Origin: Limonium bicolor | Taxonomy: Eukaryota > Streptophyta > Magnoliopsida > Caryophyllales > Plumbaginaceae | NCBI GenBank assembly: GCA_023374045.1 | Contig: CM041776.1 | Span: 42,414,171 to 42,478,170, forward strand | Direction: 5' to 3' | DNA length: 64,000 nt | Part shown: piece after piece, positions 55,447 through 64,000 of the stretch | Layout of the letters: the number at the start of each line of letters is the position of its first letter | How positions within the stretch are numbered: position 1 is the stretch's first letter | Translations under genes and position numbers: made by a program | Notes under the pieces: generated by a model | The model's database searches: none | Told to the model about the DNA's origin: nothing | The model's input: only the letters and a program-made list of their open reading frames with translations

Positions 55447-56460
55447 ATGTCAAAGGAAGCTACTTCAAACTATGGACGTGTGAATCTTGCCTCCTCTACA
55501 TATGACAACTCTGCTACACCCTCATCATTATCTCAAGAAGAAATACAACAACTCAGAGCAATGCTGCAGTCTCATCGAAGCTCTAATGATTCTGGTCATA
55601 GCTGCCTTGCCCTGCAAGGTAAACTCTCCACAAATTTTTGTCTTAATGCTTCAGGACATTCTCCACCTTCAAATTGGATATTGGATTCAGGTGCTACCTC
55701 ACATATGACCTCTTGTTCATCTCTTATTATACACTATCATCCTTGTTCCATAAATAGCCACATCACCACTGTTGATGGCTCATCTACACATGTTTCTGGA
55801 CACGAAAATGTCATACTTTTTGACCAACTACATCCGAAAAATACCTTACATATTCCAAAACTTGCCATGAACCTTGCATCTATCCACAAACTAACCACTG
55901 ACCTTAATTGTGTTGCAATTTTCTTTCCTTCATGGTGCATCTTGTTGGATCTACACACAGGGAGGATAATTGGAACTGCTAAGCAACGGGGTGGACTGTA
56001 CTACCTTGATATACCCGATGCCTTAAATTCCTCACCCAAAGCCCTTTCTTCTACCGCTACTAATACCAATACTATATGGCTTCATCATAAGCGCTTTGGT
56101 CATCCTTCATTTCATGTGCTGAAAATCATGTTCCCACACCTCTTTAGCGGTATTGATATTTTAAATTTTCATTGTGATGTGTGTGAATTTGTTAAATACT
56201 CCCGTGTGTCTTTTCCCCAAAGTAATACCAAGAGTAGTTCTCCCTTTGATCTCATTCACAGTGATGTTTGGGGGCCTTCTCCAACCGCTAATATTTCCGG
56301 AGCTCGGTGGTTTATTATATTTATTGATGATTGTACTCGCTTTATGTGGGTTTTTCTCATGGAAAACAAAAGTGATGTGAGTTCAATTATTCCCACATTC
56401 TTCAACATGATTCAACCAAACTGTGAACTCATTCTCTCTCTCCAAAGGTATCATTCATGA
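55447..56460 (+). pseudogene. copia pol, protease and first part of integrase (element D)
   Basis: 337 codons. The gag remainder is short; the protease motif WILDSGATSHMT is near residues 77-88 with catalytic Asp intact. Integrase zinc binding is recognisable in WLHHKRFGHPSFHVL and CDVCEFVKYSRVSF, and the core starts at SPFDLIHSDVWGPSP with catalytic Asp, then IIFIDDCTRFMWVF. A stop (TGA at 56458) cuts the core. Confidence 0.88.
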
Positions 56461-57067
56461 ATCCTCCTGCCCATACACTCCATAACAAAATGGTATTGTT
56501 AAAAGAAAAAAATCGACATCTGCTTGAAATGAGTCGTGCTTTACTCTTCCAATCAAATACTCCTAAACACTATTGGGTGAAGCTACACTAACAGCATGTC
56601 ATCTTATCAACAAATTGCCCACTCGCATTCTCCAAAATAAATCCCCACTTGAGTGCCTCCGTCACTTCTTCCCTCATACCAAAATCTCTTCTGATCTTGA
56701 TCTGCGGGTGTTTGGTTATACTGTTTTTGTTCATATTCCTGCTCCTCATAGGGGGAAATTGGACCCACGATCTACTAAGTGCATCTTCTTGGGCTATTCC
56801 CCAACCCAAAAAGGGTACAAGAGCTACAATCCCACCACAAAAAGGAGCTACATAACTGCAGATGTTACCTTTCATGAAACTGACCCATTTTACCCCAACT
56901 CTACCACTTCTTTATCGTCTTCTCAGGATCCTCATATTGCTCCACCACTCCCAACCTACACCATTACATCCTCTTCCCCAAAGCTACCAACATCATTAAA
57001 TTCACAACCATCATCATCAGACTTACCACCACTCGCACTTGATTCACAACCATCTCAATCTAACTAA
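56461..57067 (+). pseudogene. copia pol, integrase C-terminal part (element D)
   Basis: After a degenerate stretch, the frame from 56573 holds LTACHLINKLPTRIL, RVFGYTVFVHIPAP and GKLDPRSTKCIFLGYSPTQK, the GKLDPR-KCIFLGY block typical of copia integrase ends, then a Ser/Pro-rich linker and stop. Confidence 0.85.
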
Positions 57068-57264
57068 CAATCATTCTCTCCTAACTTACAAACCCCAAAT
57101 TCACCACCAACTCATCCTACTCTATCTCCAATTGAATCATCCAACCATGACCTGAAACAACCATCTCAATCTGACCAACAATCATCCTCTTCTAACTTAC
57201 AAACCCCAAATTCACCACCAACTCATCATACTCTATCTTTAACGAATCATCCAACCATGACCAG
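57047..57264 (+). repeat. 110-bp tandem duplication in the copia linker
   Basis: Two direct copies (about 57047-57156 and 57157-57264) with the shared text CAACCATCTCAATCTNAC. They lie in the Ser/Pro-rich linker between integrase and RT and add a stop. Confidence 0.75.
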
Positions 57265-57319
57265 ACCCCTCCACCTCCTGTGACACGGGTGTATTCAAGA
57301 GAGCACGTCAACTCCATGG

Positions 57320-58622
57320 TTGACGCAGGACCAAGCGTCTAACCCAGGTAATGATTCTCTTCCTCAAGAGTCCTCTCCACCAATTGCCTTACGTAAAGGT
57401 GTACGTCAGTGCACCAAAGCTCCTCTTTATCCTCAAGCTAATTTTGTTGCCTTTAACAATTTTTCTCCTTCTCATGCCTTGTTTGTTCAAAGCCTTAATG
57501 AAATCCGGATACCTAATTCTGTTTCTGAAGCATTGAGCAAGAAAGAGGGGGATGCTATGCAGGAGGAAATTCGAGCTCTTGAACAGAATCATACTTGGGA
57601 TATTGTGACTAAACCTCCTGGCAAGCATGTTGTTGGTTGCAGGTGGATCTTCAATGTCAAATACAATGCTGATGGTTCACTGAGAGATACAAAGCTCACC
57701 TTGTGGCTAAAGGGTATACTAGACATACGGAATTGACTATCAGAAACCTTTGCTCCTGTTGTCAAACTAATACTATCCGCATTCTCTTATCCTTGGCATC
57801 CTACTTCGATTGGCCGCTAGCACAATTTGATGTCAAGAATGCCTTCCTCCATGGTGATCTACATGATGAGATTTACATGTGCATTCCCCTGGGCTTTAAT
57901 GACGATTCTACATCAGCATCTACCTCCTCCAAAGTATGTCGATTAAAAAAGTTTTATACGGTCTCAAGCAGTCCCCGCGAGCTTGGTTTGACCGCTTTAC
58001 CAAGGTTGTCCGCGCTGCTGGGTATAGTCAAAGTCAGGGTGATCATACTCTATTCTTCAAGCACTCTCGCCCAGGGGGAGTGACTATTCTCCTCGTATAT
58101 GTTGATGACATTATTGTTACCGGTAATGATCCAGCAGAGAAACAATTTCTAGAAAAGCAGCTCAAATCAAAATTTGAGATGAAGTCTCTTGGCTCTCTCA
58201 AATATTTCCTAGGGATTGAAGTTGCTCGCTCATCTCAAGGCGTCTTTATCAGTCAACAAAAGTATATCACAGACTTGCTAAGAGAGACAGGAACGAGTGC
58301 TTGTAGACCAGTTACTTCACCAATGGATCCCAATAAAAAACTTGACATTGCCCATGAAGAGCCCAAGGTTGACTCAGCTATGTATCAACGTCTCTATGGC
58401 AAGCTTATTTATCTCTCCCATACCAGACCTGACATTGCTTACACAGTTAGTGTCCTAAGTCAATTCATGCATGACCCAAGGAAACCATATCTACAAGCTG
58501 CCTATAGATACCTACACTACTTAAAGGGGACTCCAGGCCAAGGGATTTTGTTCAAAAAGAGGGAACAACTAACAATTCAAACATTCACTGATGCTGATTA
58601 TGGTGGCTCTCTGACTGACTGA
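57320..58622 (+). pseudogene. copia pol, reverse transcriptase (element D)
   Basis: 57320-57736 holds the RT start (AMQEEIRALEQNHTWDIV, VVGCRWIFNVKYNADGS). Frame breaks near 57715 and 57935. 57936-58622 has LYGLKQSPRAWFDRF, the catalytic YVDDIIVTGND, KYFLGIEVARSSQGVF, LSHTRPDIAYTVSVLSQFM and the start of RNase H (TDADYGG). A stop follows at about 58620, made by an ACTG repeat. Confidence 0.88.
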
Positions 58623-59065
58623 CTGACGGTCCACTACTGGGTTCTGTGTGTTCCTGGCAGGAAATAGTAACTAGAACGAGAAGCAAAAAACAAAATGTGT
58701 GTGGCGATCCTCAGCAGAATCTGAGCTGAGAGCTCTTGCAAATGGTCTATGTGAGCTCCTTTGGATCATAATTACTCTATGTGATTTACAAATCAAATGG
58801 AAAGGTCCCATGGAGTTGAGATATGACAACAAGTCTACAATCAGCATAGCCCACAATCCTGTCCAGCATGATCAAACCAAGCACATTGAGATTGACCGAC
58901 ACTTTATCAAGGAGAAGATTGAAGGGGGCCTAATTGTCTAAGCTATATCCCCTCTGAAAAGCATATTGCAGATGTGTTTACTAAACCTCTCCATAGTCCC
59001 AGATTTCATAATCTTATCTTCAAGTTGGGCATGAAAGACATTTACAAACCCAGCTTGAGGGGGAG
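58623..59065 (+). pseudogene. copia pol, RNase H end (element D)
   Basis: 58699-58941 carries SSAESELRALANGLCELLW and DNKSTISIAHNPVQHDQTKHIEIDRHFI, the RNase H core. The final segment (ADVFTKPLHSP, FKLGMKDIYKPSLRG) runs to the polypurine tract in another frame. Confidence 0.85.
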
Positions 59066-59326
59066 TGTTGAATAGGCACCATTAGTCTAGGAAATAGTGC
59101 ATTTGTTATTTCTGTAATTAATTAGGTTCTCATGTCTGTCCAGCATGTAATTAATTGCTCTTGTTCAGTTATTTATGGTTCATAGACAGACACTTCCTAA
59201 GTGTCTCTTCCCTTAGGATTTCTAGACCCTTCCGTATCTAGACCCTTCCATAGGTGCCTATAAATATAGGGTTGTATGTCTCATTTCAGATCATCAAATA
59301 ATGAATAAAATACTCAACAAACTACA
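59066..59326 (+). repeat. 3' LTR of element D
   Basis: Begins TGTTGAATAGG and ends AACTACA; a near copy of the 5' LTR. Confidence 0.93.
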
Positions 59327-59331
59327 GTAAC
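59327..59331. repeat. target-site duplication of element D, right copy (GTAAC)
   Basis: Matches 54897-54901 exactly. Confidence 0.9.
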
Positions 59332-60568
59332 TAAAAAACAGGATGTTTTCGTTTTCATTTGATTTCCTAATTCCAAAAACAAACACCCCTTAAGGCTCAA
59401 ACTTTAGTAACTTCAAATTACTTAGGGCTCTACAGCGACTAAAAAAAGATTAATTGTGACGTGGAATAGAGAGAGTAAGAAGAAGTTCCTTACTCCCTCA
59501 TATTCAAGTTATTAGTCTTATGTTCAAATTATAAGACGTTTTAGACTCTTTGTATATCTGTTTCTATTTTTTCCCTTTATAATTTTATAATTATTATTAT
59601 TATCATTACACTATATTATTTTGTCATACCAATTAAATATTGTTACTTTTTATTATTTACATACAAATGTAAGGATAAACTAGTCTTTTAATCTAAAATT
59701 ACTTATCGAGGCCGTAGTTAAGGGGGTCGCTATTCGCAGTACAAAATTACTAATCACCGTAGTACAAAAGTTTTTCAAATCATATTGACATTGTAAACAT
59801 ATAATGATGTGTCCCTGTGTTTTTTTTTCAAAAAATGATATCTGAAAGTAATTTAACCCAAGAAGTTTGTAGTTGATTAGTAGTGAATTTTGCTAGTTAC
59901 TTTTTTGTTGTAATCAATACTGGAATCTTTTTTTAAAAAAAGTATTGGATTACATTTTTATGTGTTTACACTATTAATATGATTTAAAATTAATTTGTAC
60001 TGCGAAAACAAAAACTTTACCATTCACAGTACAATTTTTTTCACCAAACTTAGTTGAATAAGTTGGAATGTTATGGGGAGACACTTTTTTTTTAAACAAA
60101 CGAAAATTGAATGACCAAAGTTCAGTCAAAATGATTAAAACAACAAAGTTACAATAACTAAGTTACAACAATTAAGTTAAAGAAAAACTAAGTTACTACA
60201 GCTAAGTTGAAGAAACATAGCAACAATGGTGTAGATGTTTGGATTATTAGATTTTTTTTTTATAATTTGGGCATATAGCCATATTATTCAAATAAGATAA
60301 TGGATGGGTTACATTCGGGCCTCATTCGGGCCATATTATTCAAATAAGATAATTTTGGCATAGTCTCCCCTGTTTTTCTTCTCTCCCCCGATTCTAAGAA
60401 CCTCCACAAAATCAACCAGAAGGTCATCAATAAGATTACCAGCAATTTCAGTAATAATTTCACCATCACCAAGTCCACTAGAAAATAACTACATCCATAC
60501 TGTATCTTAAAACAACAAAAACATAAAACCCTAAACTATGGCGCACCATACTGGTGATAGTACAAATC
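59332..60568. other. AT-rich intergenic sequence with small repeats
   Basis: No gene recognised. TTACTCCCTCATATTCAAG at 59490 resembles one end of a Stowaway-type MITE, but no partner end is visible. CGCAGTACAAA and CAGTACAA motifs near 59735 and 60028 may be ends of a decayed small transposon. At 60273-60353 a 56-bp duplication repeats CCATATTATTCAAATAAGAT. A - strand frame near 60370-60480 reads SGLGDGEIITEIAGNLIDDL and may be an exon fragment, but I cannot identify it. Confidence 0.4.
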
Positions 60569-60995
60569 CTATATAGATAAGGTATTGAAGACCTCATCTA
60601 TCCCCTGTTCAGTTTGCCTCTGTTCCTCGTCTGGCATTTCCTCACGGTAGTGACGCCAGTCCCAACTACAATTCCCAGGAAAGTAAGGCCTACCAACCTC
60701 AGTTGCCTCACTCATGAGCTGTAACATAATATTATAAAGTTAGCCTAGCATTCATAAAATGCTATAATCAACTGAAATTATACAAAGGAAGTGATCAAAT
60801 TACTAAGGCGGGATCCGGCCGATGAACGAATGTGTTTTCGTACATGTCAGGATTCATGATCTTTGGATGGGTGTGTTTGACGTACCAATCTAGATAATCT
60901 CCATCATATGCATGTAGGGCCGCCCATGTCTTAGTGAACCCCAGAGCAGGACCACACTCACGTATGGTGTCCCACACACTATACATGGGGGGGAG

Positions 60996-61905
60996 GTACA
61001 CACATCTATATGGGGTTCCCTTTCTCCCTCTTTTTTCGGATCAAATGTTCAGTCTAATAGGGGGAGGTGGGATACACTGAACGTACCCAAATTGGCGAAG
61101 ACAACGCTCCGGCATATATGGCTCATTCACGGTCATGTACTGCAAGGTACCCCTGTACCAAGAGCGACCCTTGTTCTCATTCACCTTCTCGCGACCATAG
61201 GGCAACCAATCAATCTACATTGGATCACAAGGAAACGTAAGCATCAATAATAAACAACAATGTAAATAATACAAATTGAAATTATTGTACCACTTACATT
61301 TCTTGCTGTCAGAGCATCTAGATGCTTGCGGTAGTTCTCTAGTGAATCTTTATTTTTCTGCTAGGAGGTGAACCTGACCCATCTCATAGCCCACGGTCTA
61401 TCATCCTCATCACGCCAATCAGCACTAACTGCTGGTCTAAGAGTGGGAAGGTACACACATCTATAGGGGGTTCCCTTTCTCCCTCTATTTTTGGATCTAA
61501 TGTTCGGTCTAATAGGGGGAGGTGGGATACAGTGAACGTACCCAAATTGGCGAAGACAACGCTCCGGCATATATGGCTCATTCACGGTCATGTACTGCAA
61601 GGTACCCCTGTACCAAGAGCGACCCTTGTTCTCATTCACCTTCTCACGACCATAGGGCAACCAATCAATCTACATTGGATCACAGGGAAACGTAAGCATC
61701 AATAATAAACAATAATGTAAATAATACAAATTGAAATTATTGTACCACTTACATTTCTTGTTGTCAGAGCATCTAGATGCTTGCGAGTTCTCCAGTCTTT
61801 ATTTTTCTGCTGGGAGGTGGACCTGACCCATCTCATAGCCCACGGTCTATCATCCCCATCACGCCAATCAGCACTAACTGCTGGTCTAAGAGTGGGGAAG
61901 TACAC
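60996..61905 (-). repeat. 455-bp tandem duplication of PMD exons
   Basis: Unit 60996-61451 and unit 61452-61905 are almost identical. Each spans the end of one exon (ADWRDxDDRPW), a short intron, and most of the next (REKVNENKGRSW to QFGYV...IPPPPI). The left unit has a TAG within the ADWRD exon (61363 region) and ends in RGRKGTPYRCVYLP as well. Confidence 0.85.
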
Positions 61906-63020
61906 ATATCCAGCACTACATAAATTTAAAAAATAAATTATGCCAACTATTAATGTGAATTCATGAAAATTTATTACACATTGTTGTACATTAAAACACT
62001 TACCTCGAGAAGGGTCAAAGAGCCAGCAATGCTATTACAGTCAGAACGAGAAGCTATCCCCAGCTAGCGATACAACCACGCAAGAGTACCTGCTCCCCAT
62101 GCGTACCTCTTTAGCTTTGTATGTGTACCCATGAGAGTGACTAACCAGAACGGTTGAGGACTTATGCGTGAATGCCCCTTGTTAGCAAAGATAGTAGTAG
62201 CGAGAGCATAGTAGAGCCAACCGCACGCCTGCTTCATAGATACCCTCGGGCCAGTCGAACACCACTCTATAAGTGGACATGTCTGAATAGCACCAGTATG
62301 CCACATGAATTCCGTCATCTAGTCAACGCCATCTTGAAAATCTAACAACGTAGCCATCGTCTCCTTAAGCTCATTGTTTGACGGAATTTCCACAACCGGA
62401 TGACCAACGATTGGGATCCTCAGTATCTGCCACACATCATGAAGTGTATCGTCATCTCTCCAAATGGCATGTGGAAAGAATTGGTATCTGGCTTCCACCT
62501 CTCCACAAAGGCCGAGATCAATGACATGTTGTTGAAACCCCATGTGACATCTAGCAGATGATCTAACCTGAGTACTTAATCATATTCCTTGCCCTTTTGC
62601 AAGCAACCCCGCTAAACGGCCAGTTCGTGATTATAAGGTTTCAGGGTTTAAATCCCAAAACACCCCGGTCCTGGACAATTACCACAAATTTTACACACGC
62701 ATGAAGAAATAATTAAATCTACTTGCCAAACTGAAAGATAAGATAGTACATACCTTAGTCATTGACCAAAGGTCAATGGCGACATGCCCCCTGAAGCTGG
62801 TGATGACACTAGTCAGTAGTGGAACACCAGGTACTGGCACTTCATTAAGCCTCTAGAAAGCGGGAATAACGGGCTCCATAGCGAGAGCAGCTTCCTCATC
62901 AGTCGTGCTCTCATGATCAGGGTCGTCCTCATCTAGGCCCTCATCCTCAGATGTCTCCTCAGCCTCCTCCTCATCTATGTCCATGTCAACGGTGCTGCAA
63001 CATCCGGAGGGGTCCGGGGG

Positions 63021-63120
63021 TCATGATAGCTACACCCAGCAGAAGTCTATGCCTCCGCATGCTCCACACGGTGGTCATGATAGCTACCACCAGCAGAAGT
63101 TTGTGCCTCCACATGCCCCA
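63021..63120 (-). repeat. 57-bp direct repeat in PMD N-terminal region
   Basis: TCATGATAGCTACNNCCAGC and following text occurs twice (from about 63022 and 63078), coding SAGGSYHDHRVE-like units. A TAG interrupts one copy. Confidence 0.65.
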
Positions 63121-63535
63121 CGTGGTGGCTACTCTGGCCCTCTACATTGTAACTAGAGCTACGGAGCTCGGCCAGATCAGTAGATGACCAACGACCTGTA
63201 GAGGATGAAGCTTCAGGCATCTTTCTCCTAGGTATGTGTGCGACTGGGTCAGAATTGTGGAATGATGGGTAATCGATGGGTCCATGATGGGCTGCTGTTG
63301 TGGGTGATATGATGAGTGACGAGGCGGTTCAACATGATCCTGCTATGGCTGAACTGATGAGTGTCGTGCACGCTCAACATGACCCTGATGTGGCTGGAAA
63401 GACGAGTGCCGTGGAGGATCAACTCCGGCACCGCGCTCACGACGGAACGAAGCAGTCATTGGCTGTTCCACATTTATGTCCTTCTTCTTTTTTTTTGGTG
63501 TAGACGTTCATCAGAGCATTCTTTAACTTATCCAT

Positions 63536-64000
63536 CACTGCACAAGTTGAAGCAACCCAGTTAAGATGAGCTACATAAGTAAGTAATAATAAATCAACAG
63601 AACAATCATAATCAACAAGTTAACCAACTAAGTGATGAATGGACACCCAAAAAAAAGTTAGTCTAATTATAGCCTAGTCCCCCAATTTAAATTCCTCCAT
63701 GTGTTGTGATCTTTCATCACCCAAGGTTTGCTTAATTTATCATATTAGCCTATAAGTTCTCTTAGGTAATTGTCTTACACTTAAACTTCCTAACTACTTC
63801 CAATCACTTAGATATTTTTCCTAAGTCCCCCAAGATGATTAAATTACCTAATTGATCCTAATTTTCGGCCTATTACGCTTATACCCCTAAATTTCCCCGA
63901 AATTACAGTATAGCCCCAAAACTTTCCAAACTCATCATTGTAATCCTTAACTCTTATCTAACTTAGCCAAAACTTATAATATAAGATAATCATATTTAGG
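63536..64000. other. AT-rich sequence, possibly LTR of another retrotransposon
   Basis: From about 63650 the text (TACCCCTAAATTTCCCCG, AGCCCCAAAACTTTCC) has the same style as the AT-rich LTR interiors of A and B but I could not align it to them. No gene seen; the feature would run off the window. Confidence 0.35.

Larger units (their letters stand above)
54902..59326 (+). mobile_element. Element D: Ty1/copia retrotransposon, structurally complete but gag-deficient
   Basis: LTRs 54902-55161 and 59066-59326 (260-261 bp, few differences), flanked by GTAAC. A primer site TGGTATCAGAGCC follows the 5' LTR and a polypurine tract CTTGAGGGGGAG precedes the 3' LTR. Pol is in copia order (protease, integrase, RT, RNase H), with several frame breaks. 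Only about 285 bp separate the 5' LTR from the protease-leading frame, so gag capsid and zinc knuckle are missing. Confidence 0.93.
60569..63535 (-). pseudogene. plant mobile domain (PMD, MAIN/MAIL-like) gene, broken
   Basis: Multi-exon on -. A possible start near 63535 (MDKLKNALMNVYTKKK), a His/Pro/Gln-rich N-terminus with internal repeats, an acidic segment (63000-62890), FRGHVAIDLWSMTK (exon end near 62757), then an exon at about 62575-61993 with LHDVWQILRIPIVGHPV, KQACGWLYYALATTIFANKG and AWGAGTLAWLYR. Later exons have ADWRDGDDRPWAMRWVR, LPYGREKVNENKGRSW, CLRQFGYVHCIPPPP and YLDWYVKHTHPKI, and the last exon is about 60721-60569. The order and motifs match the aminotransferase-like plant mobile domain of MAIN/MAIL proteins and of some transposons. 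In-frame TAG codons and frame changes in the N-terminal part, plus the duplicated exons, suggest a pseudogene. Confidence 0.7.

Overview
The window is repeat-rich plant nuclear DNA, almost certainly from a flowering plant and probably a eudicot with a large, transposon-dense genome. I infer this from nested long LTR retrotransposons of typical plant lineages (Ty3/gypsy Tat-like, Athila and Tekay/Del chromovirus types; Ty1/copia), MITEs, a LINE tail and a plant-mobile-domain gene. I cannot name the species. I found no clear single-copy housekeeping gene, tRNA or rRNA.

Layout. (1) 1 to about 5.7 kb: 3' part of a Tat/Ogre-like element E (+ strand) with a gag end, several unrelated tandem-repeat arrays, a polypurine tract and an LTR. 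(2) 5818-13306: Athila-type element F (- strand), gag-only, with 1.69-kb LTRs and a tRNA-Asp primer site; beyond its right LTR a second internal segment (13307-13781) shows a shared-LTR tandem. (3) 13782-17279 and 32425 to about 39498: element B, a Tekay-like chromovirus (- strand) truncated at both ends. It carries gag, a captured AlkB-type 2-oxoglutarate dioxygenase exon, and protease, RT, RNase H and integrase remnants. (4) 17280-32419: element A, a 15.1-kb relative with 5.4-kb LTRs, gag and almost no pol, inserted in the intron just before B's AlkB exon (target duplication CATGC). (5) A hAT-like element with a nested foldback MITE breaks B's gag. (6) 39870-52256: element C, a third Tekay-like element (target duplication TAATT). 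It has gag, a degraded AlkB region in the same place as in B, and an in-frame RT-integrase tail fusion. It sits in a copia remnant. (7) 52.6-59.3 kb: LINE tail, hAT-like MITE, and a structurally complete copia element D lacking most of gag. (8) 60.57-63.53 kb: a broken plant-mobile-domain gene (- strand) with a tandem exon duplication. (9) The last 350 bases look like AT-rich LTR sequence.

Main finding: the A/B/C lineage has introns at matching places in gag, and in B and C an ALKBH1-like exon lies between the gag zinc-knuckle exon and the protease exon, on the same strand and with a matching exon start. Acceptor phases suggest that the zinc-knuckle exon could be spliced either to AlkB, which ends in its own stop, or past it to pol. 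This looks like a retrotransposon-borne nucleic-acid demethylase. Other signals are hairpin-forming primer sites with a compensatory change, GTCCG...CGGAC dyad arrays in LTRs of three unrelated element lineages (one with an exact 21-bp period), a covarying hairpin array in A's 3' region, and duplicated polypurine-tract-like motifs.

All calls are by eye. Intron boundaries are predictions from splice-site sequence and comparison among the three related elements.
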